A stretch of DNA of 64,000 nt from Flavobacterium fontis (GTDB taxonomy: Bacteria > Bacteroidota > Bacteroidia > Flavobacteriales > Flavobacteriaceae), in the NCBI RefSeq assembly GCF_900129405.1, contig NZ_FQVQ01000008.1, positions 1-64,000 on the forward strand, in the 5' to 3' direction. Positions 41,510-51,309 of the stretch are shown piece by piece. The position numbers and the translations under genes are program-made. The notes beneath the pieces were generated by a model. That model saw only the letters and a program-made list of their open reading frames with translations, did not search any database and was not told where the DNA came from. Numbering within the stretch: the stretch's first letter is position 1; the number at the start of each line of letters is the position of its first letter.

Positions 41510-43969
41510 TTAGAGTCGAGCCGTCAATCGGAGATTGAACACACGCGTCGTCATAAAATTAGGAATTCCATATTGATTTTTGGTGTAAGCATCGCGCACC
41601 CATGTATTGGTAATAGCATTCTGGTTGTTAAACATATTAAATACCTCAAATCCTAACGACAAGTCCTGGAACTTGCGCAACCAATGGCTAGCAGGACGTT
41701 GGGCGTTGCGCTCGGTAAACACATAAAAGAAGCCCACATCCGCCCGACGATAATCGCGTAAACGCGTTTGATAAACATAGGCATCAGCATACGAAGGGGA
41801 ACCTCCAGGCAAACCAGTGTTGTACACAATATTCATGTAGATTTTAACATTCGGAATATTGGGCATATAGTCTTGGAACAAAATTCCAAACTTCAACCGT
41901 TGATCGGTCGGACGCGCTATGTAGCCTCGGTTGTTTTGATTCTCCTCGGTTTTCATATACCCAAAGGTGAACCACGATTCGGTGCCTTTGACAAACTCAC
42001 CATTCAAACGAACATCCAATCCGTAGGCATACGCTACTGCATCGTTATTGGCGCGGTAACGAATACGTACATTCTCCAACGTATAGGTATTGACATCATC
42101 CATGGCCTTGTAATACAATTCCGAAACCAATTTAAAGGGACGATTCCACATCGTAAACCCGTAATCATTGGCCAACACAAAATGCAAGGATTGTTGGGCT
42201 TTCACCCGCGGTTGCACTACCCCACTCATATCGCGTAACTCCCTGTAAAACGGCGGTTGGTAATAAAATCCTGTCGAAAATCGGAACAACATGTCTTTGC
42301 TGTCGAGCTTGTAGGCGAGTTGCACACGGGGACTAAATACGGTTTGCGTTACGGTTTCTAAGCCACGCCCCGAAACGGTCCAATTGTGCGCACGAACGCC
42401 TGCTGTAGCATACAACATGCCCCGTCGAACGCGTGTTCGAGTGTTCCATTGCGCAAACGCCGAAAGACGGTTGATATCCACAAAATTGGTGGCACGCACA
42501 TTTTGGAAAGGAACCAAGGGGCCCACATAAGGATTGTACGGCTGATCATTGGGAATATCAACCACCGGCGGATTAATCGAGAAACCGGCCGAGTCAATAA
42601 CTTCCCATTCTACCAAACGATCTCTAAAATTCTCGTGAGTAAACTTAGCTCCCCAATCAAAGCGATGCTTGCGATTTTCATTGTGCGATCCCTTGATTTC
42701 AAAGTTCATAATCAAAGCATCGAGGTTGTTACGCGCATGATTCAACTGCGACCCAATAGCGCGGTTAAAGGTAACATTACCAAAAGTTTCCGATCCAATA
42801 TTGGCATCCACTTCCCCCAAAAAATATGAGGCATCAATATCAAAATATTCCTGTTCTTGGGTATGAAAAGCCGAAGCGATAATTTTATACGTAGTATTTT
42901 CATTGGCTTGATAGACCGACTTAAAGGCGCCAAATAAGGTTTGGTAACGGTCGTCTTCTTGCCCTTCATAAAAAATCTGCAACGCTATGGGCTCGTCCAA
43001 GGTACCAAAATTCGTTTGGCGAGTTAGAGGCTGATAATTGTAGCGATTATACGAAGCATTTCCAAGGAAGTTGTGGTTCCATTTGCCTCCCGGCATGAAA
43101 TTGATATTCACTTGAGCATCCATAAAACGCGGACGGAAATTGGTTTGCGTTTCCTGGCTGTTGACGAGCAAAGAATTGTCACGATACCGTAATCCACCTA
43201 TGGCACTCCATTTTTTATCTTTAGAAACTCCCTCTGCCGACACAGCCCCACCCAAAAAACTCGCTTCCATAGAGGCGCCAAACTTTTCTGGATTGCGGTA
43301 GGTAATGTCAAGAACCGAGGACATTTTATCACCGTATTTCGCTTCAAATCCCCCAGCAAAAAAATCAATTTTTTGGGTCAAATCACTGTTCACAAAACTC
43401 AAACCTTCTTGTTGACCCGAGCGAATTAAAAACGGACGATAGACCTCTATCTCATTGACATACACCAAATTTTCATCGTAGTTTCCCCCGCGAACGCTGT
43501 ATTGCGAACTCATGTCGCTGTTGGAACTCGCTCCTAAAATTTTCAATACATTTTCGACACCCGCATTCAAACCCGGAATACGCCGGACCACCTGCGGGTC
43601 TACGCTAATAATTCCGCGTGCTCGGGGACGTACACCCGTGATGACCACCCCTTCGAGTTGTTCTTGCTCACTATCCATGACGGGGTTAAACTCGAGAATC
43701 TCTTGGGGTTTTACCTGAAAATTGGCGGTAATGGACTTAAAAGCGACGTGTTTGAACCGAACGGTAATCTTACGGTCGGCTGGAATTTCAAGCACATAAA
43801 ATCCGTTGGCATCCGAAGTGACAGAAATCATATCGTAGGATATGTTGGCCCCTTCAATGGGTTTGTTGTTTTCATCCAAAACCACACCCGTAATCTTTCC
43901 GGTTTGTGCCATGGAAACTGTGGTCACTGCCAAAAACAATAGACCAATAAAATAGTTGGATAACGACAA
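41510..43969 (-). CDS. TonB-dependent outer-membrane receptor with N-terminal CarboxypepD_reg domain
   Basis: 819 residues: signal peptide (to 'VSMAQ'), a carboxypeptidase-regulatory-like domain ('GKITGVVLDENNKPIEGANI', residues 23-105), a plug domain ('ENVLKILGASSNSDMSSQYS', 'VRGGNYDENLVYVNEIEVYR') and a barrel ending in 'FNLRLTARL'. The ligand is unknown; no SusD partner is adjacent, which argues against a glycan system. The only start that keeps the signal peptide is TTG at 43969, six bases after the M23 gene. Confidence 0.9.
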   Translation of the reverse strand: MSLSNYFIGLLFLAVTTVSMAQTGKITGVVLDENNKPIEGANISYDMISVTSDANGFYVLEIPADRKITVRFKHVAFKSITANFQVKPQEILEFNPVMDSEQEQLEGVVITGVRPRARGIISVDPQVVRRIPGLNAGVENVLKILGASSNSDMSSQYSVRGGNYDENLVYVNEIEVYRPFLIRSGQQEGLSFVNSDLTQKIDFFAGGFEAKYGDKMSSVLDITYRNPEKFGASMEASFLGGAVSAEGVSKDKKWSAIGGLRYRDNSLLVNSQETQTNFRPRFMDAQVNINFMPGGKWNHNFLGNASYNRYNYQPLTRQTNFGTLDEPIALQIFYEGQEDDRYQTLFGAFKSVYQANENTTYKIIASAFHTQEQEYFDIDASYFLGEVDANIGSETFGNVTFNRAIGSQLNHARNNLDALIMNFEIKGSHNENRKHRFDWGAKFTHENFRDRLVEWEVIDSAGFSINPPVVDIPNDQPYNPYVGPLVPFQNVRATNFVDINRLSAFAQWNTRTRVRRGMLYATAGVRAHNWTVSGRGLETVTQTVFSPRVQLAYKLDSKDMLFRFSTGFYYQPPFYRELRDMSGVVQPRVKAQQSLHFVLANDYGFTMWNRPFKLVSELYYKAMDDVNTYTLENVRIRYRANNDAVAYAYGLDVRLNGEFVKGTESWFTFGYMKTEENQNNRGYIARPTDQRLKFGILFQDYMPNIPNVKIYMNIVYNTGLPGGSPSYADAYVYQTRLRDYRRADVGFFYVFTERNAQRPASHWLRKFQDLSLGFEVFNMFNNQNAITNTWVRDAYTKNQYGIPNFMTTRVFNLRLTARL

Positions 43970-43975
43970 AATGAG

Positions 43976-45664
43976 TTATTTTTTTGGATTTCGGTTAAAC
44001 GTGGATTCAAATATAGTTGAATTTCCAACATGGTCAACGACTTCGACTTTCAAATTATTGTCTCCCGCTTTCAAAAACCGCTCTTCAAAAACATGCGTAA
44101 TCCGTTTTAACTTCGGATCGTACTCAAACAAAACCCATTCGCCATTGACAAATCCATTGACTTTGGCCACCCCCGATTGTTCATCAGAAATGGTGAGTTG
44201 CAAAGCATTTAGGCCCGACCAATCTTTATTTTTGGGCGGTTTAAACCATGCGATTTTGGGCGGTATTACATCGTGAACCAATTGAAATTTCCCCAGGGTT
44301 TTGCTGCGCATCGTGAAAGTAGCCCCCTCGACTTGTGTAGGATTGTACCCGAAGCGAGTCCCCTGAACCGTTGCGATGTAAGTTTTGGCGCGCAATGCAG
44401 CGGGGATTGATTCATTTTTCCATGTCAGTGTAAAACTTTGGTGCAATGGAACGATATCCTCATGCAACTGAACCTGGTTGTTTTTTACGTCAAATTGAAA
44501 ATAAAAATCATCGTAAAAGGTCTTCGCAGGAAAATACACCGAAACATTGTCTTTTTCAAACAAAGCATCGGTTTGACACTTGATGAAATACGGCGTTTTA
44601 GGAGTTGGATCGGCTATTTTTGCGGGAGCGTTAGCATACGAAATGGGCAGGGCAATCACGGTTTTATTTCCGTTATAGTCAGCCACTTCAATACGGGCTG
44701 TGGTGGCCAAATTGGGCGTCACCGTAAGGAGTCCTCCCGCCTTTACATTCCGCAAATTGGACCAAGCATAGGGATAGTTGTAAAACAATTTTTGAAAACG
44801 CTGTTTGGTTTTTTTGTAGCGTTCATAATCGATGTAGGCATTGATATAGCGAGCTTCATCAAAAGCCATTTGATCAAAAAGGACTTCAAAATTAGGCTGA
44901 CCGTTGTGGTACAACTGGGTTTGGTAAGTACCATTGTTGTTGAAGGATACATCATCGCGATCATAGGCATTGATGGCAAAACCAAGGGTTCCTGAAGCTT
45001 GAACTTTTTGAGCAATATACGTGCCATCAGCTTGAAGAGAAAGGCTCAACAGAACGGGGCGTTTGGATTCATTCACCACAGCATCGGGACCCACAGGATA
45101 AACCATGACATTGGCTACAGTGGGTGCTTTGGTATCTTTGAGGTCAAATCCAAAAAACAAGGGATTAATAATTTGCTCCGTTTTGGAGTCGCGTATTTCA
45201 AAATGCAAATGGGGCCCGTCGGAACCGCCAGTATTGCCCGACAATGCGATGAGTTCCCCTTTTTTGACAGGTAACTCCCCTGGCTTAAAGTAGGCTTCTA
45301 TAGCAAAAGATTTCGCTTCGTATTGCAAGGCTTGGATTTTGGCCTCAAAAACACCAACGGCTTTCTGCAAATGTCCGTACACGGTTGTATACCCGTTAGG
45401 ATGCGTGATGTATAATGCTTTCCCATAGCCATTGGTGGCAATTTTAATGCGTGAGATATAACCCTCGGCAGCAGCATATACCGGTAGCCCTTCACGTTGT
45501 TGTGTTTTGAAATCAAAACCAGCATGAAAGTGATGCGGACGCAATTCTCCAAAATTACCAGAAAGCTGTAAGGGTATCGCGAGGGGAGATTGAAAATAAT
45601 CTTGCGGATACGGCTGAGCGATTAAGTAAGTAATTGAACACCAAAAAAATAGCAAACTGCGCAT
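43976..45664 (-). CDS. M23 family metallopeptidase
   Basis: 562 residues with a signal peptide. The LytM/M23 domain is N-terminal: 'ELRPHHFHAGFDFKTQQREG' gives the first His and Asp zinc ligands, 'TVYGHLQ' and 'GPHLHFEIRD' the others. The long C-terminal part is beta-rich. Probably an endopeptidase of peptidoglycan cross-links, or a degenerate activator of other hydrolases. First gene of a likely operon with the TonB receptor and lipoprotein. Confidence 0.92.
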   Translation of the reverse strand: MRSLLFFWCSITYLIAQPYPQDYFQSPLAIPLQLSGNFGELRPHHFHAGFDFKTQQREGLPVYAAAEGYISRIKIATNGYGKALYITHPNGYTTVYGHLQKAVGVFEAKIQALQYEAKSFAIEAYFKPGELPVKKGELIALSGNTGGSDGPHLHFEIRDSKTEQIINPLFFGFDLKDTKAPTVANVMVYPVGPDAVVNESKRPVLLSLSLQADGTYIAQKVQASGTLGFAINAYDRDDVSFNNNGTYQTQLYHNGQPNFEVLFDQMAFDEARYINAYIDYERYKKTKQRFQKLFYNYPYAWSNLRNVKAGGLLTVTPNLATTARIEVADYNGNKTVIALPISYANAPAKIADPTPKTPYFIKCQTDALFEKDNVSVYFPAKTFYDDFYFQFDVKNNQVQLHEDIVPLHQSFTLTWKNESIPAALRAKTYIATVQGTRFGYNPTQVEGATFTMRSKTLGKFQLVHDVIPPKIAWFKPPKNKDWSGLNALQLTISDEQSGVAKVNGFVNGEWVLFEYDPKLKRITHVFEERFLKAGDNNLKVEVVDHVGNSTIFESTFNRNPKK

Positions 45665-45858
45665 AAAAAAAGGTCTTTGGGCTAAAATAGCAAAAGGGAT
45701 TGGGAGATGAAAACATTTGCTGTTAAGAATTTACAAAATACTGAATCGCAAAAGTTTAGCCAAGCGCTTCAAAATAAATTGTATTTTTTGTCGTTTTTAT
45801 TGGTTAAATACCCCGAGAGTTATAAATTTGTGGGATTAAGTAACGAAAGGCGTCACCC

Positions 45859-46149
45859 ATGAGTGAAATCAAAGAAATCATTGATGCACTGGAAAAAAAA
45901 GTGCTGCGATTGTGTGCCAAGGTGGACGATTTAGAACAAAAAAACCGCGCATTACAGCAGCAGTTGCAGGGTTCAACACAAAGTTTAGCCCAACAACAAG
46001 CCACCCATGCCCAGCTTGTCAAAGATTTTGAAGCGCTCAAAATGACCAATTCGTTATTAGGCAGTGAAGAATATAAACGAGATACCAAGCTAAAAATCAA
46101 TGCGCTTATTCGAGAAATCGACTATTGCATTGCCCAATTGGCTGATTAA
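45859..46149 (+). CDS. Coiled-coil protein upstream of zapA
   Basis: 96 residues, almost entirely coiled coil ('DALEKKVLRLCAKVDDLEQK' onward), ending 'LIREIDYCIAQLAD'. Size and position next to zapA recall ZapB, but sequence alone does not prove homology. Two bases separate it from zapA, so they are co-transcribed. Confidence 0.7.
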   Translation: MSEIKEIIDALEKKVLRLCAKVDDLEQKNRALQQQLQGSTQSLAQQQATHAQLVKDFEALKMTNSLLGSEEYKRDTKLKINALIREIDYCIAQLAD

Positions 46150-46151
46150 AT

Positions 46152-46445
46152 ATGAACGATAAACTGAAAATCAAGTTATCGATAGCCGACCGTGTCTATC
46201 CGCTTACTGTTGACATGAGTCAAGAGGAAGGATTGCGCAGTGCAGCCAAAAAAATCGATGCGATGATTAAACAGTTTGAGGAAAACTATGCCGTTCGAGA
46301 CAAACAAGACGTTTTGGCCATGTGTGCCTTACAGTTTGCCTCGCAATTGGAACAGCAGAAATCAGTCGATACGGTAGTTGATACAGAGTCTATCGACCGA
46401 TTAGCCCGTTTGAATAATGCTTTGGAAACCTATCTCAACCGCTAG
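46152..46445 (+). CDS. zapA: Cell division protein ZapA
   Basis: 97 residues. The N-terminal domain 'KLSIADRVYPLTVDMSQEEG' is followed by 'AAKKIDAMIKQFEENY' and a C-terminal coiled coil, the ZapA pattern. It bundles FtsZ filaments at midcell. A 6S-like RNA follows. Confidence 0.88.
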   Translation: MNDKLKIKLSIADRVYPLTVDMSQEEGLRSAAKKIDAMIKQFEENYAVRDKQDVLAMCALQFASQLEQQKSVDTVVDTESIDRLARLNNALETYLNR

Positions 46446-46473
46446 AAACAACGTTCTTTTAGATTAAAATACT

Positions 46474-46633
46474 GCCTACATTAGTTCATTTTTGGTAAAC
46501 TCAACACTAACAAATTCAAATGAGCAAATCGTCGCTACTATAGCATGCCCGCCTGACGGGAAGCCAGAACAGCGAGCTAGCTCAAAACTTGTCTTTACGA
46601 GTTTATACAAGCAACTAATGTGGGCTTTTTTTA
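46474..46633 (+). ncRNA. ssrS: 6S RNA-like structured RNA
   Basis: The intergenic region forms a long rod. The closing stem GCCTACATTAGTT (46474-46486) pairs with AACTAATGTGGGC (46613-46625). Inside, TTGGTAAACTC pairs with GAGTTTATACAA, then there is a partly open centre, then TCGCT/AGCGA and a terminal hairpin CCCG-CCTGA-CGGG. A T-run follows the closing stem. Size (about 155 bases), shape and the position after zapA agree with 6S RNA, which sequesters RNA polymerase. Exact ends are not known. Confidence 0.7.
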
Positions 46634-46652
46634 TATATAACCTTACAAAACC

Positions 46653-48215
46653 ATGAGTATAGTAGAAGTAATAATCGGCCTAGTGGTCGGATTAGCCGGC
46701 GGCTTTGGTGTCGCCAAAATGCTGGAGCGCAGCAATGTCTCCGCTTTGATTAAGAATGCCAAAAAAGAAGCTGCATCGATTTTAAAAGATGCCAGTTTGG
46801 AAGCTGAAAACCTTAAAAAAGACAAATTACTGCAGGCGAAAGAGAAGTTTTTGGAATTGAAAGCCGAGCATGAAAAAGAGATTTTAGCCAAAGACAAAAA
46901 AATGGCTGAAGTTGAAAAACGCATTCGGGATAAAGAGTCGCAAGTATCTAGCGAATTGGCCAAAACCAAAAAGCTCAACGACGATTTTGAGGCGAAGGCT
47001 AAAGAATACGAAACCAAGATTGAAATCTTAGACAAAAAGCATCAAGAAGTCGAAAAGATGCACAAAAGTCAAGTGGAACAGTTGGAAGTTATTTCGGGAT
47101 TGTCGGCAGAAGAAGCCAAAGAGCAATTGGTGGAAAGTTTGAAAGCAGAGGCCAAAACCAAAGCCATGGCTCACATTCAAGAAACCATCGAAGAGGCCAA
47201 ATTAACGGCACAACAAGAAGCGAAAAAGGTAATCATCAGCACGATTCAGCGTGTGGGTACAGAAGAAGCGGTTGAAAACTGCGTATCGGTCTTCAACATC
47301 GAATCCGATGACGTGAAAGGACGCATCATTGGTCGTGAAGGACGGAACATTCGTGCGTTGGAAGCCGCAACCGGTGTAGAAATCATTGTAGACGATACCC
47401 CTGAGGCCATCATCCTATCGTGTTTTGACCCTGTGCGCCGTGAAATTGCTCGTTTATCCTTACATAAACTGGTCACCGACGGTCGTATTCACCCTGCTCG
47501 TATTGAAGAAGTTGTGGCGAAAACAACCAAACAAATTGAAGACGAAATCATCGAGGTAGGAAAACGCACGGTGATTGATTTAGGAATTCATGGATTGCAT
47601 CCAGAGTTGATTAAAATTGTAGGGCGCATGAAATACCGCTCTTCTTACGGTCAAAACTTATTACAACACTCGCGCGAAGTAGCGAAGTTGTGTGGGATTA
47701 TGGCTGCTGAATTGGGACTGAACGTAAAACTAGCCAAGCGTGCAGGTTTACTCCACGATATTGGAAAAGTACCGGATGCCGAAAGTGATTTACCACACGC
47801 TTTGTTAGGTATGCAATGGGCTGAAAAGTATGGGGAGAAAGAAGAAGTTTGCAATGCTATTGGAGCACACCACGATGAAATCGAAATGAAGTATTTGATT
47901 TCTCCGATTATCCAAGTTTGTGATGCGATTTCTGGAGCGCGTCCAGGTGCCCGTCGTCAAGTATTGGATTCTTATATCCAGCGTTTGAAAGATCTCGAAG
48001 CGATTGCTTTTGGATTCCACGGGGTGAAAAATGCGTATGCCATTCAAGCGGGCCGTGAATTACGTGTGATTGTAGAAAGTGAAAAAGTTACCGACGATAT
48101 GGCCGCTAAACTTTCGTTTGAAATCTCACAGAAAATTCAAACAGAAATGACCTACCCCGGTCAAGTGAAGATTACGGTAATTCGAGAAACTCGTGCCGTT
48201 AATATTGCCAAATAA
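46653..48215 (+). CDS. rny: Ribonuclease Y
   Basis: Membrane-anchored endoribonuclease that starts mRNA decay. 520 residues: N-terminal transmembrane helix, coiled coil to about 200, KH domain '[20 protein letters not shown]', HD domain with '[20 protein letters not shown]' and '[11 protein letters not shown]', and the C-terminal '[15 protein letters not shown]'. All HD metal ligands are visible. Confidence 0.97.
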   Translation: MSIVEVIIGLVVGLAGGFGVAKMLERSNVSALIKNAKKEAASILKDASLEAENLKKDKLLQAKEKFLELKAEHEKEILAKDKKMAEVEKRIRDKESQVSSELAKTKKLNDDFEAKAKEYETKIEILDKKHQEVEKMHKSQVEQLEVISGLSAEEAKEQLVESLKAEAKTKAMAHIQETIEEAKLTAQQEAKKVIISTIQRVGTEEAVENCVSVFNIESDDVKGRIIGREGRNIRALEAATGVEIIVDDTPEAIILSCFDPVRREIARLSLHKLVTDGRIHPARIEEVVAKTTKQIEDEIIEVGKRTVIDLGIHGLHPELIKIVGRMKYRSSYGQNLLQHSREVAKLCGIMAAELGLNVKLAKRAGLLHDIGKVPDAESDLPHALLGMQWAEKYGEKEEVCNAIGAHHDEIEMKYLISPIIQVCDAISGARPGARRQVLDSYIQRLKDLEAIAFGFHGVKNAYAIQAGRELRVIVESEKVTDDMAAKLSFEISQKIQTEMTYPGQVKITVIRETRAVNIAK

Positions 48216-48236
48216 GAAAAACTAGAATAAAATAAG

Positions 48237-48269
48237 AAAGGGAACCCTTGATTGGCGTTCCCTTTTTTT
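48237..48269 (+). terminator. rny terminator
   Basis: AAAGGGAAC / GTTCCCTTT stem with an 11-base loop and T-run. Confidence 0.88.
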
Positions 48270-48276
48270 ATGTAAA

Positions 48277-48675
48277 CTAACTGGCGCTGGTTAGCATTTC
48301 TTCAAATTCTTTGGTTGTGATGGGTTTGAAATAATAATCCTTCACTTCCTCTTTGTATTGCTTTGAACGGTCGATGTCGGTGGAGTCGTTGGAAGAACTG
48401 ACTAAATACACTGTGATATCTTTCGACATATTGTTTTTCAGTTTTCGAAACTCATCCAAAAACTGCCATCCGTCGTAAACAGGCATGTTGATGTCTAAGA
48501 GAATTAAATCGGGTTCTTTTTCGGTTTTCAATACATTTTTCAACCCGTCAATCGCTTCCAATCCGTTAAAAAAGAATTGAGCCTCCGCTTCGATATTGCA
48601 TTTGTTAAATAATTTTTTAATGACAAAGTGGTAAACTAAATCGTCATCAACGACAAAAATGTTATTGAATTTCAT
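48277..48675 (-). CDS. Response regulator, single receiver domain
   Basis: 132 residues: acidic pocket 'VVDDD', phosphoacceptor Asp in 'DLILLDINMPVYDGWQF', the switch Ser/Thr in 'VYLVSSSND' and Lys in 'YYFKPIT'. There is no output domain, so it signals through another protein. Its ATG lies within the last codons of the kinase gene; the pair is coupled. Confidence 0.92.
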   Translation of the reverse strand: MKFNNIFVVDDDLVYHFVIKKLFNKCNIEAEAQFFFNGLEAIDGLKNVLKTEKEPDLILLDINMPVYDGWQFLDEFRKLKNNMSKDITVYLVSSSNDSTDIDRSKQYKEEVKDYYFKPITTKEFEEMLTSAS

Positions 48676-50281
48676 TCGAAAAGTTGATTTTGAAAGTGGT
48701 TCCTACATTAACTTGACTCTCTACTTCGATACTACCGCCCATAGATTCGATTTGGTTTTTGGTAATAAACAAACCGATACCACGCGCATTGGGATGCTGA
48801 TGAAACGTTTTATACATTCCAAACAATTTCTCTCCGTATTTTTCCAAATTGATCCCCACGCCGTTATCTTGGATGAGTAACACCAATTTCCCCTGCTCCT
48901 TTTGAAGCGAATACCGAATTTCAGGCTGTCGTTCGGGATGCGCATACTTAATCGCATTGGTGGTGAAATTTAAAAAGATACTTTCCAAATACGCGGGATT
49001 AAATTGTACCGTTTCGTTAGCATCTACCAAATTTACGATATTTACGTTATGGTCCTTAATTTCTTTACTTAAAAGTTCGAGGGTATGATTTAAAAAAGCA
49101 TTTAAATTCAAATTCTCTTTTTTATGAATAATCGTACTCTGAATGTCTACCAGTTCTTTTAAGTGATCAATGGTTTCGGACAAAGCCTTTGAAGTGGTTT
49201 TCAAAAACCCAAAGCACTCTTCTTTTTGCTGCGGATCATCCGTTTCATCAATAATGTTAATCAACATCTTAAAGTTGCCCGTATGCGAGCGAAGGTTGTG
49301 TGAAACGATATGCGCAAAATTGAGCAATCGATTGTTCTGCTTGGAGATAATCTCCATATGGGCTTGCAAAGCTTGTTCTTCCTCTTTTTCTGAGGTAACA
49401 TCGGTATGCACACCTATAATGCGCAACGGATTCCCTTGTGCATCGCGTTCGATTACTTTTCCTTTGCTTCGAATCCATCGATACACCCCATTTTTGGTGA
49501 GTACCCGTTTGGTATTCTCAAAATAGGAAGTTTGCCCATTGCTATGGTTTGCAATTTCTTGTTTGTATTGCGGATAATCGTCGGGGTGAATGCGCTCATC
49601 CCACTTGGAATTGGTGACCAAATTATCGCTTACATCAAAATCCAAAATGGCCAACGATTCTTTGGAAAAATAAACCCGATCAGTAGCTACATTGTAATCC
49701 CAAACGCCATTGTTGGAAGCTTCTAAAGCAAATTGATAGCGTGCTTCCGATTCGATGATACGAAACTCACGTTGCTTTATATCGGTAATATCGGTTAAAC
49801 TCCCAATAAATATGGCGTCGCCGTTTTCATCAATATCAATGGTTGCTTTTGCTTTAAACCATAAAATACCTCGGGTTTGAAGTACCACACGAAACTCATG
49901 ATTCCAATGATCGCTGCTGTCTTTGGCTTTGATTATGGATTGCAAAAAATGATCCCAATCTTCGGGATGCACGCGATTTTTTATGACTTCAAAAGGATTC
50001 CCTGCAATTTCAAAGCGATTGACTTCAAAAAAAGAAATGATGCTTTTGTTGAGATAGGTAAAGAAAAACTCGTGCTGAGCAGTTACCGATATTTGAAATA
50101 TCAAATCGGGTATCAGATTTAATATCCGCTTATGATAATTGTACTGTATAGCACTAAACCGTGGGTTGGCGGCTAAGTTTGTGGTCATAGTTGTAGGTTT
50201 TGAGGCGTTTGGGTTCATTTTTCTACTTGAGGGGTAAAAAAGTGAAATCAAATTTAACAAAAGATTCGATATAAAGTACAT
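48662..50281 (-). CDS. PAS-domain sensor histidine kinase
   Basis: 539 residues without transmembrane segments. Two or three PAS/PAC modules are visible (about 60-165, and 175-300 with 'WDERIHPDDYPQYKQEIANH'). A short coiled coil and the H-box 'FAHIVSHNLRSHTGNFKML' (phospho-His in SHN) follow. The ATPase has N-box 'NFTTNAIKYAHPE', 'LIQDNGVGINLEKYG' and 'GIGLFITKNQIESMGG'. Cytoplasmic sensing of a redox, light or small-molecule signal is likely. A start at 50218 (MNPNAS) is also possible. Confidence 0.9.
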   Translation of the reverse strand: MYFISNLLLNLISLFYPSSRKMNPNASKPTTMTTNLAANPRFSAIQYNYHKRILNLIPDLIFQISVTAQHEFFFTYLNKSIISFFEVNRFEIAGNPFEVIKNRVHPEDWDHFLQSIIKAKDSSDHWNHEFRVVLQTRGILWFKAKATIDIDENGDAIFIGSLTDITDIKQREFRIIESEARYQFALEASNNGVWDYNVATDRVYFSKESLAILDFDVSDNLVTNSKWDERIHPDDYPQYKQEIANHSNGQTSYFENTKRVLTKNGVYRWIRSKGKVIERDAQGNPLRIIGVHTDVTSEKEEEQALQAHMEIISKQNNRLLNFAHIVSHNLRSHTGNFKMLINIIDETDDPQQKEECFGFLKTTSKALSETIDHLKELVDIQSTIIHKKENLNLNAFLNHTLELLSKEIKDHNVNIVNLVDANETVQFNPAYLESIFLNFTTNAIKYAHPERQPEIRYSLQKEQGKLVLLIQDNGVGINLEKYGEKLFGMYKTFHQHPNARGIGLFITKNQIESMGGSIEVESQVNVGTTFKINFSNEIQ

Positions 50282-50338
50282 TTTTATCGATAAAATGCAT
50301 ATAACTATCGAAAAACAACTTGTTTTGTAAGAATTAAT

Positions 50339-51244
50339 TTACTTTAATCTCTTGCGTGGGTGAAATTGATGCATAATTTGGGTTAAATGCCTACGATCCA
50401 GGTGAACATATACTTCGGTAGTGGTGATCGATTCGTGTCCCAACATCATTTGTATAGCCCGTAAATCGGCGCCATTTTCGAGTAAATGTGTGGCAAAAGA
50501 GTGCCGAAAGGTGTGTGGACTAATCTTTTTTTGTAAATGTATGGCCAACGCTAAGTCTTTAATAATAGTAAAAATCATAGCACGAGTTAGGGCTTTCCCT
50601 CGACGATTCAAAAACAAGGTATCTTCAAATCCTTTCTGAATAGGAACATGAACGCGAACCTCTCGCCGATACCGTTCGATGCATTGTAAGGTGAAGGTTG
50701 CCAACGGCACAAAACGTTGTTTATTCCCTTTTCCCGTTACTTTTAAAAACCCTTCGTCCGCAAAGATGTCCGAAATTTTTAACGTGACCAGTTCAGACAC
50801 GCGTAATCCACAGCCGTAGAGAACTTCCAGCATGGTCCGGTTGCGTTCGCCTTCGGGTTTGGACAAATCGATAGCCGCGATCAAACGATCAATTTCAACC
50901 GTACTCAAGGTATCGGGAAGTTTTCGTCCCAAACGAGGCGCTTCAATCAATTCCATCGGACTGTCACCGCGGAGATTTTCGACGAGTAGATAATTAAAAA
51001 ACGACTTGAGTCCGCTGATCAATCGAGCCTGTGAGCGCGCATTCAATTCTTTGGAAACGGCATAGACAAAGGCCTGAATATGTTGGGAAGTTATGGTTAA
51101 AGGAGAAACTTCAGGGTGGTGTGCTGCCAAAAAAGCACAGAGCCGTTCCAAATCAAAACGATAACTTGCCAACGTATTGGGCGACATCCCACGCTCCAAA
51201 CGCAGGTAATCGTGATAGGACTTAAGGTAGGCTTTCCATTGCAT
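50339..51244 (-). CDS. xerD: Tyrosine recombinase XerD
   Basis: 301 residues. SAM-like N-terminal domain, then the catalytic set: Arg 148 (CGLRVSEL), Lys 172 (TGKGNKQR), His 244 and Arg 247 (HTFRHSFATHLL), His 270 (LGHESI) and Tyr 279 (EVYVHLD). It resolves chromosome dimers at dif with XerC. The neighbourhood (aroQ and other housekeeping genes) shows it is the chromosomal enzyme, not an element integrase. Confidence 0.93.
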   Translation of the reverse strand: MQWKAYLKSYHDYLRLERGMSPNTLASYRFDLERLCAFLAAHHPEVSPLTITSQHIQAFVYAVSKELNARSQARLISGLKSFFNYLLVENLRGDSPMELIEAPRLGRKLPDTLSTVEIDRLIAAIDLSKPEGERNRTMLEVLYGCGLRVSELVTLKISDIFADEGFLKVTGKGNKQRFVPLATFTLQCIERYRREVRVHVPIQKGFEDTLFLNRRGKALTRAMIFTIIKDLALAIHLQKKISPHTFRHSFATHLLENGADLRAIQMMLGHESITTTEVYVHLDRRHLTQIMHQFHPRKRLK

Positions 51245-51262
51245 GGGTTAAAGATACAAAAC

Positions 51263-51289
51263 AAAAAAGCCACCCCGAAGGATGGCTTT
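51263..51289 (-). terminator. Terminator of the outer-membrane protein gene
   Basis: Minus strand AAAGCCATCC-TTCG-GGGTGGCTTT plus T-run; cUUCGg loop. Nearly the same sequence as the rpmE2 terminator at 35027. Confidence 0.88.
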
Positions 51290-51309
51290 CTGTAATAGTT
51301 GTATTTCAA

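Noticed and set aside
50339..51244. Tyrosine recombinase as a mobile-element integrase driving the array
   Set aside because: Length, motifs and housekeeping neighbours fit chromosomal XerD, and it lies more than 20 kb from the array.
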